Under the pieces are notes generated by a model that was not told where the DNA came from, did no database searches, and saw only the letters and a program-made list of their open reading frames with translations. This document shows positions 42,262 to 52,414 of a stretch of DNA of 64,000 nucleotides, piece by piece. The stretch's first letter is position 1, and every line of letters starts with the position of its first letter. The position numbers were made by a program, and so were the translations under genes. This DNA comes from Kluyvera genomosp. 3 (lineage in GTDB: Bacteria > Pseudomonadota > Gammaproteobacteria > Enterobacterales > Enterobacteriaceae), in NCBI GenBank assembly GCA_002211745.1, contig CP022114.1, forward strand, positions 1 through 64,000. The letters are read 5' to 3'.

Positions 42262-43755
42262 ACGCACTTTTCTCCGGTTGATTACCGTTGTCGCCTGTTT
42301 CTTTATCTTTTCCGCCGCGTGGTTTTGCCTGTGGAGTATCAGCCTGCACCTGGTTGAGCGCCCGGAGCTAGCGGTGCTGCTGTTTCCGTTCGGCCTGCGT
42401 CTGGGATTAATGCTGCAATGCCCGCGCAGCTACTGGCCGGTGCTGCTGGGCGCGGAGTGGCTGCTGATGTACTGGCTGGCGCAGGAAGTGGCGTTGGCGC
42501 ATCTGCCGGTTTTGATGATCGGGAGTTTTCTCACGTTGCTGCCGGTCACGCTGATTTCCCGCTATCGTCATCAACGCGACTGGCGCACATTGCTTTTGCA
42601 GGGGCGGCGCTGACGGCTGCGGCGCTACTGCAATCGCTGCCCTGGCTGGGCAAGGCGAAGCGGCGTGGAATGCGTTGCTGCTGACGCTCACCGGCGGCCT
42701 GACGTTAGCGCCGATCTGTCTGGTGTTCTGGCACTATCTCACCAGCACCACCTGGCTGCCGCTCGGCCCGGCGCTGGTGTCACAGCCGGTGAACTGGCGT
42801 GGACGACATCTGGTCTGGTATCTGCTGCTGTTCACCGTCAGTCTGTGGCTGCAGCTCGGTTTACCTGCCGAGCTGTCGCGCTTCACCCCGTTCTGTCTTG
42901 CCTTACCGATTATCGCGCTCGCCTGGCACTACGGCTGGCAGGGAGCGCTGATTGCGACGTTGATGAACGCCATCGCGCTGATTGCCAGCCAGACCTGGCA
43001 CGATCACCCGGTCGATTTACTGCTCTCGCTGCTGGCGCAAAGCCTGACCGGGCTGCTGCTCGGTGCCGGCATTCAGCGGCTGCGTGAGCTGAATCAGTCG
43101 CTGCAAAACGAACTGGCGCGCAACCATCGGCTGGCGGAACGTCTGCTGGAAACCGAAGAGAGCGTGCGCCGCGACGTCGCGCGCGAACTGCACGACGATA
43201 TCGGCCAGACCATCACCGCCATTCGCACGCAGGCGGGTATTGTGCAGCGACTGGCTCCCGACAACGTCGGGTGAAGCAGAGTGGGGCGCATATTGAACAG
43301 CTTTCGCTGGGCGTATACGATGCCGTGCGCCGCCTGCTGGGTCGCCTGCGCCCGCGCCAGCTGGACGATCTCACGCTGGAACAGGCTATTCGTTCGCTGA
43401 TGCGTGAAATGGAGCTGGAAAGCCGCGGTATCGTCAGCCACCTTGACTGGCGAATCGATGAGTCATTGCTGAGCGAAAGCCAGCGCGTGACGCTGTTTCG
43501 CGTCTGTCAGGAAGGGCTCAACAACATTGTTAAGCACGCCAACGCCAGCGCGGTGACGCTCCAGGGTTGGCAACAGGATGAACGGCTGATGCTGGTCATC
43601 GAGGACGACGGCAGCGGCTTGCCGCCGGGTTCGAATCAGCAAGGTTTTGGCCTCACCGGTATGCGCGAGCGCGTGACGGCGCTCGGTGGTTCACTCACGA
43701 TTTCCTGCATGCACGGCACGCGCGTTAGCGTGTCGCTGCCCAGCGCTACGCCTGA
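42258..43755 (+). CDS. uhpB: Sensor histidine kinase UhpB (five frame breaks)
   Basis: Membrane kinase with an eight-helix MASE1-like sensor region, then HisKA_3 with the phospho-His in [20 protein letters not shown], and the ATPase domain with [19 protein letters not shown] and [10 protein letters not shown]. Works with UhpC to phosphorylate UhpA. Missing bases: C near 42275, G near 42604, G near 42650, G near 43270, C near 43743. Restored length 500, exactly as in E. coli, ending VSLPQRYA. Ten bases separate it from uhpC. Confidence 0.94.
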
Positions 43756-43764
43756 GGAACGGCG

Positions 43765-45080
43765 ATGTTTCAGTTTTTAAAAGCCCGGCCAGCGTGCCGC
43801 TTATCACCGACAAGCAGGAAGTGGACGCCCGCTACCGTTACTGGCGGCGGCATATCCTGCTGACCATCTGGCTCGGCTACGCGCTGTTTTACTTCACCCG
43901 TAAAAGCTTTAACGCCGCGGTGCCGGAGATCATCACCAGCGGCGTGCTGACCCGCAGCGATATCGGTCTGCTGGCGACGCTGTTTTACATCACCTACGGA
44001 CTGTCGAAGTTTGTTTCGGGTATTGTCAGCGACCGCTCGAACGCCCGCTATTTTATGGGTATCGGGCTAATCGCTACCGGCGTGGTCAATATTCTGTTCG
44101 GTTTCTCCACCTCACTGTGGGCCTTTGCCGTGCTGTGGGCGCTGAACGCCTTCTTCCAGGGCTGGGGGCGCCGGTGTGCGCCCGCTTGCTCACCGCGTGG
44201 TATTCGCGCAACGAGCGTGGTGGCTGGTGGGCTATCTGGAACACCGCGCACAACGTCGGCGGCGCGCTGATTCCGATGGTGATGGGCGCGGCGGCGCTGC
44301 ATTACGGCTGGCGCGCCGGGATGATGATTGCCGGGCTGCTGGCGATCGTGGTGGGCGTTTTTCTCTGCTGGCGACTGCGCGACAGACCGCAGGCGGTAGG
44401 CTTGCCGCCGGTTGGCGACTGGCAGCACGATGCGCTGGAGATAGCCCAACAGCAGGAAGGCGCGGGGCTGACTCGTAAAGAGATCCTCACCCGGTACGTG
44501 TTACTCAACCCGTATATCTGGCTATTGTCGCTGTGCTACGTGCTGGTGTACGTGGTGCGCGCGGCGATCAACGACTGGGGCAATCTGTATATGTCGGAGA
44601 CGCTCGGCGTCGATTTGGTCACCGCCAACACCGCCGTCACCATGTTTGAACTGGCGGCTTTATCGGCGCGCTGGTTGCAGGCTGGGGCTCGGACAAGCTG
44701 TTTAACGGCAATCGTGGGCCGATGAATTTGATTTTTGCCGCCGGGATTCTGCTTTCGGTCGGCTCGCTGTGGCTGATGCCGTTCGCCAGCTACGTGATGC
44801 AGGCGGCGTGCTTCTTCACCACCGGGTTCTTCGTCTTTGGCCCGCAGATGCTGATTGGCATGGCGGCGGCGGAGTGCTCGCACAAAGAGGCGGCGGGCGC
44901 GGCGACCGGGTTTGTCGGGCTGTTTGCTTATCTGGGGCCTCGCTCTCCGGCTGGCCGCTGGCGAAGGTGATGGAAGCGTGGCACTGGACCGGATTCTTCG
45001 TGGTGATCGCCATTGCGGCGGGGATTTCCGCGCTGCTGTTACTACCGTTCTTAAACGCCCAGGCCCCGCGCGAAGCGTGA
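43765..45080 (+). CDS. uhpC: Glucose-6-phosphate receptor UhpC (four frame breaks)
   Basis: Member of the organophosphate:phosphate antiporter family that acts as the sensor for external glucose 6-phosphate and signals to Uhp[19 protein letters not shown], the antiporter signature around [20 protein letters not shown], and [19 protein letters not shown] are conserved. Missing bases: C near 43785, G near 44168, G near 44655, G near 44938. Restored length 439 with the E. coli-like end LNAQAPREA. Confidence 0.94.
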
Positions 45081-45119
45081 CCTGCTTCACCTTTCTTCGA
45101 CAAACGGCGTAAAACTAAG

Positions 45120-45180
45120 AAATTTTCCCGGTTCCACCTGGACGCTGTCTCAGGCCAGCGGCGCCGCTGATTTTTACAAT
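45120..45180 (+). promoter_or_regulatory. uhpT: uhpT promoter region
   Basis: A good extended -10 TACAAT at 45175-45180 has no matching -35 box, as expected for the UhpA-dependent uhpT promoter. CCTG and CAGG inverted half-sites at 45137-45154 lie where UhpA binds in E. coli. Assignment of the UhpA site is by position. Confidence 0.55.
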
Positions 45181-45218
45181 ACCGGCCATCACGCAGGTAT
45201 AAAAATCAGGAGATACCC

Positions 45219-46608
45219 ATGCTGGCCTTCTTAAACCAGGTGCGCAAACCGACCCTGGATCTGCCGCTCGATGTGCGGCGCAAAATGTGGTTCAAACCGT
45301 TCATGCAGTCTTACCTGGTGGTCTTTATCGGCTACCTGACCATGTATCTGATCCGCAAAAACTTCAACATCGCGCAGAACGACATGATCTCCACCTACGG
45401 GCTGAGCATGACGCAGCTGGGATGATTGGCCTGGGTTTTTCCATTACCTACGGCGTGGGCAAAACGCTGGTTTCCTACTACGCTGACGGCAAAAACACCA
45501 AGCAGTTCCTGCCGTTTATGCTGATCCTCTCCGCCATTTGTATGCTCGGCTTCAGCGCCAGCATGGGCTCGGGATCCGTCAGCTTGTTCCTGATGATTAC
45601 TTTCTATGCCCTGAGCGGTTTCTTCCAGAGCACCGGCGGCTCGTGCAGTTATTCCACCATCACCAAGTGGACGCCGCGACGTAAGCGCGGTTCCTACCTC
45701 GGCATGTGGAATATCTCCCATAACCTCGGCGGTGCGGGGCGGCGGGCGTGGCGCTGTTCGGCGCAAATTACCTGTTCGACGGTCACGTGATAGGTATGTT
45801 TATCTTCCCGTCGATTATTGCCCTGATTGTCGGCTTTATCGGCCTGCGTTTTGGCAGCGATTCCCCGGAATCTTACGGTCTTGGCAAAGCTGAAGAGCTG
45901 TTCGGTGAAGAGATCAGCGAAGAGGACAAAGAGACCGAAGAAAACGAGATGACCAAATGGCAGATCTTTGTTGAGTACGTGCTGAAAAACAAAGTGATCT
46001 GGCTGCTGTGCTTCTCCAACATCTTCCTGTACGTGGTGCGTATCGGTATCGACCAGTGGTCCACTGTCTATGCCTTCCAGGAGTTGAAGCTCTCCAAAGA
46101 AGTGGCGATTCAGGGCTTTACCCTGTTTGAAGTGGGCGCGCTGGTCGGTACGCTGCTGTGGGGCTGGCTCTCCGATCTCGCCAATGGTCGTCGTGCGCTG
46201 GTGGCCTGCGTGGCGCTGGCACTCATTATCGCGACGCTGGGCGTTTATCAGCACGCCAGCAATCAGTATGTCTATCTGGCTTCGCTGTTTGCTCTCGGCT
46301 TCCTGGTGTTCGGCCCGCAGCTGTTAATCGGTGTGGCGGCGGTGGGTTTCGTACCGAAAAAAGCGATCGGCGCGGCCGATGGCATTAAAGGCACCTTCGC
46401 CTATTTGATCGGCGACAGCTTCGCCAAGCTGGGACTCGGGATGATTGCCGACGGCACGCCGATTTTCGGCCTCACCGGTTGGGCGGGCACCTTTGCCGCG
46501 CTGGATACCGCCGCCATTGGCTGTATCTGCCTGATGGCCATCGTCGCTATCTTTGAAGAACGTAAAATTCGCCGTGAGAAAAAGATTCAGCAGTTAAAAA
46601 TGGCGTAA
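45219..46608 (+). CDS. uhpT: Hexose-phosphate antiporter UhpT (two frame breaks)
   Basis: Exchanges external hexose 6-phosphate for internal phosphate; also the main entry route for fosfomycin in relatives. Twelve helices; [20 protein letters not shown] and [20 protein letters not shown] hold essential arginines. A G is missing near 45421 and another near 45738. Restored length 463, exactly as in E. coli. AGGAGA precedes the ATG. Confidence 0.95.
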
Positions 46609-46626
46609 GTGTGTTTGGTAACGTTT

Positions 46627-46652
46627 GCCCGGTTCTGCACCGGGCTTTTTTT
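46627..46652. terminator. Terminator between uhpT and the LysR gene
   Basis: GCCCGGT, TCTGC, ACCGGGC then seven T residues, 18 bases after uhpT. It touches the end of the converging LysR gene and can work for both directions. Confidence 0.92.
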
Positions 46653-47558
46653 ATGCCTGGCGCTGGCTGGTTTCATGCAGCAGCTCGCGCAGCCACTGCT
46701 GTGCCGGATCGCGATGCGTGCGCTCGTGCCAGGCCATGCTTTTGGTAAACCCGGAATCGCCACCGGCGGCTCCTGCACGCAGATCGCTGCGTCAGCGCGG
46801 ACTAAACGGCTTGGTACCACCGCAATCATCTCGCTGATTGCCAGCACTTCCGGCAGCACCAGAAAGCTGCTCACCGACAGCCCGATTCGGCGGCTGTAGC
46901 CCACTTTTGCCAGCGCATCGTCGGTGACGCCCCAGAAGCTCTCGCCCTCGTAGGAGACCAGAATATGCTCCAGCGCGCAGAAACGGGCGAGGTTCAGCGG
47001 CTGCTGTGCGTCCGGATGGTCGGCGCGTAGCATACAGACGTAGCGCTCTTCGTACAGCGTGCGGCTGTGCAGATCGCCCGGCGTGGTGCTGGGCGTAAGT
47101 AGCGCGAGGTCGATTTTTCCCTGCTCAAACTGCGCGGCCAGCCGCTCCGGCTCTACCGGAATCACCCGTACCCGAATACCGGGCGCGCGAACCTTCAGCG
47201 CGGCGATAAACGGCACCACCACCGCCTTCAGGGCGTAATCGGTGGCGGCCAGCGTGAAGGTTAACGCGGCGGTTAACGGGTCGAACTGCGCGGGTTGTAG
47301 CAGTGCGTTGATATCGCTAAGGATTTGCTTTACCGCCGGGGCCAGCTGCTGGGCGCGCAGGGTCGGCACCATGCCGTGCGGCGCGCGGATAAACAGCGGA
47401 TCGTCAAAGTTATCCCGCAGCCGGGTCAGCATGCCGCTGACGGCGGGCTGGGTCAGCGCCAGCCTGGCCGCTGCGCGCGTGACGCTGCGCTCATCGAGCA
47501 GCGCGTCCAGCGTTTTCAGCAGGTTGAAGTCGAGCGTTCTGAGATCCGGTTTCATCAT
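46651..47558 (-). CDS. LysR-family transcriptional regulator (frame break)
   Basis: 302 residues after restoring one base in the run at 46747-46749, which gives the end RELLHETSQRQA next to the terminator; uncorrected, the frame would run into uhpT. Helix-turn-helix in RSVTRAAARLALTQPAVSGM, then a two-lobed ligand domain beginning around LTFTLAATDYALKAVVVPF. Resembles the NodD/LeuO-like group with unknown target. No divergent structural gene faces it except yicN, 100 bases away. Confidence 0.82.
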
Positions 47559-47658
47559 CGAGTTCCTTCAGCGAGGTAACGCACATTATGGCACGTCCGA
47601 TTATCGACAGAGCGCAAAATCCCATTATGATGTCGGGTTTAGCTAAGTGAGAGCGTGC

Positions 47659-48110
47659 ATGATCTGGTTAATTCTGGCCACCCTGGCGGTGGTATTTGTT
47701 GTCGGATTTCGGATCCTGACCTCGAGTTCCCGACGGGCCATACGCCGTCTGAGTGAGCGGCTGGCGATCACGCCGGAGCCGGTTGAATCGATGATTGACC
47801 AGCTAGGGAAAGCGCAGGGTGAAGAGTTTTTACGTTACCTGGAGCGCCCGAACGAAGCCCATTTGCAGAACGCGGCGCAGATGCTGTTGATCTGGCAGGT
47901 GTGCATCGTCGACGGCGGTGAATCCAATATGCTCAGCTGGCACCGGCGGCTGCAAAAGGCCCGTCTCGCCGCGCCATCACCGACGCCCAGGTGCGTCTGG
48001 CGCTCAGCTTCCTGCGCGAGCTGGAGCCGGAGATTAGCGAGCTAAACGCCTTCCAGCATCGCTACAACGCGCTGTTCCACGATGAAAACGGCGTTCACTG
48101 GCTGCATTGA
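47659..48110 (+). CDS. yicN: YicN, DUF1198 protein (frame break)
   Basis: Small protein anchored by one N-terminal helix (MIWLILATLAVVFVVGFRIL). Matches E. coli YicN over its length; function unknown. One C is missing near 47973 (GCGCCATCACC should be GCGCCCATCACC); repaired length 150 as in E. coli, ending DENGVHWLH. Confidence 0.9.
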
Positions 48111-48171
48111 TATCATTTCATATTATGTTGTTTATCAATAATGGTGATTATATTTATATCACTGTCGGGCG

Positions 48172-48215
48172 CATGATGAACCTCGTCAACAACATCACTC
48201 ACGAGGTTCATCATG
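48172..48215 (+). promoter_or_regulatory. Fifteen-base perfect inverted repeat over the start of the SRPBCC gene
   Basis: CATGATGAACCTCGT at 48172-48186 is matched perfectly by ACGAGGTTCATCATG at 48201-48215, with a 14-base loop. The right arm contains both the Shine-Dalgarno GAGG and the ATG. It could lock translation or be a DNA operator; see findings. Confidence 0.75.
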
Positions 48216-48736
48216 AAACAGTCCATGCAACAAAGCGCTATCGTCTGGCCGGAAGGCTACCTGCCGGCACCACCGACAACTTTGCCTCTAACGAAATCAT
48301 CGTCAGCGGCCTGACCGCCAAACAGATTTGGGCACAGCTCGACGACACCAACCTGTGGCCAACCTACTACAGCAACGTGGCGGATATCCATTTCCACGAC
48401 GGCAGCGGCCCAACGCTAAGCGCCAACGCCCGCTTCCGTTTCTCGACTTTCGGTTTCCCGATTGAAGCACAGATTACCGAATACGTGCCGCCGGTTGACG
48501 GCCAGGCCGCACGGGTTGCCTGGCACGGCTGGGCGGAAGGCGACGCCACCACCCGTCTGGACGTTATTCATGCCTGGCTGTTCGAAGATCTTCCGGGCAA
48601 CCGCGTGCGTATTCTGACCCAGGAATCGCAAATCGGCGTTCCGGCGCGGGAGCTGGCGCGCACCGTGCCAAACCCGATGATTAACGGCCATCAGGAGTGG
48701 ATTACCGGGCTGGTGAAGGCGGCGCGAGGGGAGTGA
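48213..48736 (+). CDS. SRPBCC (START/Bet v1-like) domain protein (frame break)
   Basis: 174 residues after restoring one G near 48267. The start MKQSMQQSAIVWPEGYLPGT leads into ASNEIIVSGLTAKQIWAQLD and WPTYYSNVADIHFHDG, typical of SRPBCC ligand-binding proteins (polyketide cyclase/dehydrase group). The fold encloses a hydrophobic cavity; the ligand is unknown. An unrepaired alternative start upstream in the other frame lacks the family N-terminus. Confidence 0.8.
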
Positions 48737-48753
48737 GAATTTCATTGATTTAA

Positions 48754-48792
48754 TAGCAAATAGGCTATAATTTATTTATAGCTTATTTGCTA
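48754..48792. promoter_or_regulatory. Promoter-operator of the toxin-antitoxin locus
   Basis: TAGCAAATAGGCTATAA is mirrored by TTATAGCTTATTTGCTA (one unpaired base in each arm), and the repeat overlaps a -10 like TATAAT. This is the normal layout for autorepression by an antitoxin. Confidence 0.7.
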
Positions 48793-48805
48793 TGAGGGAT
48801 CGTCG

Positions 48806-48874
48806 ATGTGGGAGGTGGAAACAACGGATGTTTTCGACTGTTGGTTCGTGGAGCAAACCGAAGCACTCAAGTAA
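48806..48874 (+). pseudogene. Remnant of a RelE/HigB-type toxin
   Basis: A 22-codon reading frame, MWEVETTDVFDCWFVEQTEA then LK and a stop. MWEVE..D.FD.WF is the usual N-terminus of about 110-residue RelE/HigB toxins. No further toxin sequence follows before the antitoxin, so most of the gene has been deleted; a single lost base cannot explain it. Confidence 0.6.
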
Positions 48875-48883
48875 GGAATGATA

Positions 48884-49182
48884 ATGGCGACCCTTAAAGA
48901 GTTAATGGCTAAACAGAGCCCGGAAAGTCAGAAGCGTATCGCTGAAAAAGTGGAAGAGATGCGTCAGTCGATTGCCTTAAATCGATTAAGGGAAGAGTTG
49001 AACATGTCTCAAGCAGAGCTGGCTGCGGCAATGGGGGTTAAACAGCCTACCGTGGCGAAAATGGAGCAAGCAGACAACGATCCCCGTCTCTCAACGTTAA
49101 AACGTTATGTTACTGCGTTAGGGGAGAGATAAGCATTGATGTGACCTTGCCCACAGGAAAGAGAGTGGCGTTTCATCTTTGA
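48884..49182 (+). CDS. XRE-family antitoxin (frame break)
   Basis: 99 residues after restoring a G near 49123, ending SIDVTLPTGKRVAFHL, which is the usual C-terminus of HigA-like antitoxins paired with RelE toxins. The helix-turn-helix is in NMSQAELAAAMGVKQPTVAK. Starts at the ATG 10 bases after AAGGAA. With the toxin gone it may persist as a repressor of its own promoter. Confidence 0.8.
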
Positions 49183-49302
49183 TGTTTGTTGAATCAGCCA
49201 ACGTCGCTACCTGGTAAACAGTTGCTAAAACGTTAAATACGTCACAGTTAAGATGTTACACTGCGTGTCATTTCCGCAAAGACACCCTCCGCAGGTAACA
49301 AA

Positions 49303-50483
49303 ATGAGTGCACATATCGAAGAAAAAACCCGCGCTGACGTCGTTGCGCGGCCCAACTGGTCGGCGGTTTTCGCCGTGGCGTTTTGCGTCGCCTGCCTGAT
49401 TACCGTCGAGTTTTTACCCGTCAGCCTGCTGACGCCGATGGCGCAGGATCTGGGGATTTCCGAAGGCGTCGCCGGGCAGTCGGTCACGGTGACCGCGTTT
49501 GTCGCCATGTTCTCCAGCCTGTTTATTACCCAGGCCATTGGCGCGACCAACCGTCGCTACGTGGTGATTCTGTTCTCCGTTCTCCTGACGCTTTCCTGCC
49601 TGCTGGTGTCGTTTGCCAGTTCGTTCACGTTGCTGCTGTTGGGGCGTGCCTGTCTGGGGCTGGCGCTGGGGGCTTCTGGGCCATGTCGGCTTCACTGACG
49701 ATGCGTCTGGTGCCCGCTCGCACGGTGCCGAAAGCGCTGTCGGTGATCTTTGGCGCGGTGTCTATCGCACTGGTGATTGCCGCGCCGCTGGGCAGTTTTC
49801 TGGGCGGTATCATCGGCTGGCGTAACGTCTTTAACGCGGCGGCGGTAATGGGGCTGCTGTGTTGCATTTGGGGGTGAAGGCGTTGCCGTCGCTGCCGGGT
49901 GAACCTGCGCATCAGAAGCAAAACATGTTTAGCCTGCTGCAGCGTCCCGGCGTGATGGCCGGGATGATCGCCATCTTTATGTCCTTCGCCGGGCAGTTTG
50001 CCTTCTTCACTTATATTCGCCCGGTGTATATGAATCTGGCGGGCTTTGACGTTGATGGCCTGACGTTGGTGCTGCTGAGCTTCGGTATCGCCAGCTTTAT
50101 CGGTACATCGTTCTCTTCCGTTATCCTTAAACGGTCGGTCAAACTGGCGCTAGCCGGTGCGCCGCTGGTGCTGGCGGTGAGCGCACTGGTGCTCACGCTG
50201 TGGGCAGCGAGAAAGTGGTAGCCGCTGGCATCGCGATTATCTGGGGCTGGCGTTTGCGCTGGTGCCGGTGGGCTGGTCGACGTGGATTACCCGCTCACTG
50301 GCCGATCAGGCGGAAAAAGCCGGTTCTATTCAGGTGGCCGTCATTCAGTTGGCGAATACCTGTGGCGCGGCGATTGGCGGACTGGCGCTGGATCGTCTGG
50401 GGCTGACTTCGCCGTTAATGATTTCCGGCGCGCTGATGCTGCTGACCGCCGTGCTGGTGACGGCGAAAGTAAGAATTCAATGA
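49303..50483 (+). CDS. nepI: Purine ribonucleoside efflux pump NepI (four frame breaks)
   Basis: MFS exporter of inosine and related nucleosides and analogues. [12 protein letters not shown]-like start ([20 protein letters not shown]), then twelve helices, and [20 protein letters not shown] matches E. coli NepI. Missing bases: G near 49674, G at 49870-49874, G near 50203, C near 50247. Restored length 394 against 396 in E. coli. The 120-base upstream gap shows no clear PurR box. Confidence 0.9.
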
Positions 50484-50489
50484 GAAGAT

Positions 50490-50544
50490 GGCGTAGAACA
50501 CTTCCTACGCCAATCGTACCCTCTCGCCCGTTTTGGGCGAGAGG
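50490..50544. terminator. Two hairpins between nepI and the porin gene
   Basis: GGCGTAG with CTACGCC (50490-50511), then CCTCTCGCCC with GGGCGAGAGG (50520-50544). The second is a strong ten-base stem between convergent genes and likely ends both transcripts, though without a long T run. Confidence 0.7.
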
Positions 50545-50559
50545 AGCTATCATGCTCGC

Positions 50560-51948
50560 TTAGAACCACGCCTCAAACATGCCGCCGAAGTTCAGTGAAT
50601 CCAACTGCTGGTCGTCGGTACCGTTCACCTTCGCCGTGCGCTTGTTGTCGACCTGACCGCCGGTCACGTAGAAGCGCAGCATCGGGCGGAATTCCGGGCC
50701 CATACCAATCGCGATGTTCTGCGACAGCGTCAGCTTCCAGCCGTGGTTATCTCCGCCCTGGTCGTAATCCACACGCTGGTAACCCGCTTCCAGCCACGTC
50801 GAGTGCACGTCGTTCCAGAAGTACATCGGACGCACAATCGCGCCGTAGTTTTTACGGTTATCGGTTTTGTCTTTGCTGTTGTCGTAGTCGTGGAACGCCA
50901 GCAGGTATTCCACCTGCGCCTGCTGGGTGAACTTGTAGTTACCCTCGAAGCTGGCGTAGATGGCCGTCAGACCGTCGGTTTTGTTGAACACGCTGTTATC
51001 CGAGTTATCGGAGTAGCGCAGGATAACCTTGTTCACGCCGCTGTCATCGCTGTTGGTGTGGCTTAACAGCAGGCCGCCCTGCCAGGCATCGAGTTGCTTG
51101 TCGTTATCCACCGCTTTGGAGTCGAAGCCGTAGTTGGCGTACACCTCAACATCGATTGGGCCCGCTTTGATGTTGTGGGTTTTGGTGGTCAGCGCGTAGT
51201 GGCCGTCGTCACCGGTGTCGGAGTTACCGGTACAGGTGATGCGCGACGGGTTCGACTCATCGGCCATCACTTCCGGACTACAGGATTTCACCTGAGCCAC
51301 CGTGGCCACGTCGAACTGCACGCCGCCAATATCAAAGTTTTTCACCCCGGCGCCCTGGCCGTCGTGGTTCATCCAGAAGTAGTCGTTGATACCCTGTTGC
51401 GGACGCTGGTGGAAGTCACGACCGGCCCAGATATAGGCGTTCGGGTTGGATTCGAGCACGTTGGTCACGCCGACGTAGGCCTTTTTCAGGTTCACTTCGT
51501 CGCTCCAGTGGTCGAACATCACGTTGATATCCCAGATTGCGCCTTTTTCGCTCTTAAAGGCCTTGGTGAGCTGGAATTCGCCGCCGTTGCCTTCGTTACC
51601 CAGACGACCGATCGCCGAGGCGCCGTTATAAGAGCCGTCCACGCCGACGTATTTCTGATCGCCCGCCTGGAAATGCGCGCCGTAGCGGGCGTAGCCGCTG
51701 AACTTCAGGCCGAACGGTACCGCCATATCCGGCGTCGCTGCTGCGGTCTGCGGGTTGGTCTCCAGATCCACTTTCTTCGCGGCGGCGGCGTCCATTTTGG
51801 CCTGACGATCCGCCAGTGCTTTATCGACGGCTTTGGCCACAATGGCGTCGATTTGTTCCTGAGTAAATTCTTGTGCCATTACAGAGGAAAGAGGGCAAAG
51901 TGCGGCAATAACCGCCATAGCTAAAGGAAGTTTTTTTACAGTTTTCAT
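50560..51948 (-). CDS. LamB/ScrY-type carbohydrate porin
   Basis: Intact 462-residue outer-membrane porin for oligosaccharides. Signal peptide MKTVKKLPLAMAVIAALCPL through AQ, an N-terminal helix EQIDAIVAKAVDKALADRQA of the coiled-coil type found in ScrY and BglH, then an eighteen-strand barrel starting GLKFSGYARYGAHFQAGD and ending in FGGMFEAWF. Downstream of a lactose-family EIIA on the same strand, so it likely serves beta-glucosides. Confidence 0.85.
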   Translation of the reverse strand: MKTVKKLPLAMAVIAALCPLSSVMAQEFTQEQIDAIVAKAVDKALADRQAKMDAAAAKKVDLETNPQTAAATPDMAVPFGLKFSGYARYGAHFQAGDQKYVGVDGSYNGASAIGRLGNEGNGGEFQLTKAFKSEKGAIWDINVMFDHWSDEVNLKKAYVGVTNVLESNPNAYIWAGRDFHQRPQQGINDYFWMNHDGQGAGVKNFDIGGVQFDVATVAQVKSCSPEVMADESNPSRITCTGNSDTGDDGHYALTTKTHNIKAGPIDVEVYANYGFDSKAVDNDKQLDAWQGGLLLSHTNSDDSGVNKVILRYSDNSDNSVFNKTDGLTAIYASFEGNYKFTQQAQVEYLLAFHDYDNSKDKTDNRKNYGAIVRPMYFWNDVHSTWLEAGYQRVDYDQGGDNHGWKLTLSQNIAIGMGPEFRPMLRFYVTGGQVDNKRTAKVNGTDDQQLDSLNFGGMFEAWF

Positions 51949-52111
51949 GGTTATCTCAAATTAATTAATTATATTCTCAGACAATAACCATCCCGTTCTG
52001 GTGTAAATATAAAAAGACGCCACCAAAACAAGCTGATTTTATTTTTAATATCGTAGGGTACAGTCAAATAATTAGCGTAATTAATATCTCCGTAGTCAGA
52101 ATGCCTAAATA

Positions 52112-52414
52112 TTAACGTTGGTAAAGATGAATAATCTCTTCCGATAGTTCACGTGCCAACAGGGAATTCATTAAATGATCCTGCGCGTGTACCATAATTA
52201 AGGTCATGGGCTGACGCGCGTCACCTGCATCCTGCTCAATAAGCTTGGTTTGCATATGGTGCGCCTGGCGGGCATAGCCATCGGCTTCCCGCAGGAGATT
52301 TTTGGCCTCCTCCATTTCACCCTGACGTGCGGCGTGCAGCGCCTCAAAGCACAGCGATCTGGACTGGCCCGCGTTAATGATAATTTCCATTACCGCATCC
52401 TCTAACCTAACCAT
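52112..52414 (-). CDS. PTS lactose/cellobiose-family EIIA
   Basis: 100-residue phosphocarrier; ETLI-type helix bundle with the active His in TLIMVHAQDHLMNSLLAREL. AGAGGAT lies eight bases before the first ATG; a second ATG eight codons later is also possible. Together with the porin it forms a short operon, and it supplies the EIIA missing from the EIIB-GH1-EIIC operon 22 kb away. Confidence 0.88.
   Translation of the reverse strand: MVRLEDAVMEIIINAGQSRSLCFEALHAARQGEMEEAKNLLREADGYARQAHHMQTKLIEQDAGDARQPMTLIMVHAQDHLMNSLLARELSEEIIHLYQR

Noticed and set aside
51094-51924. Plus-strand open frame of 276 codons opposite the porin gene
   Set aside because: Low-complexity V/H/D-rich translation mirroring the porin; no start signal and no recognisable domain.
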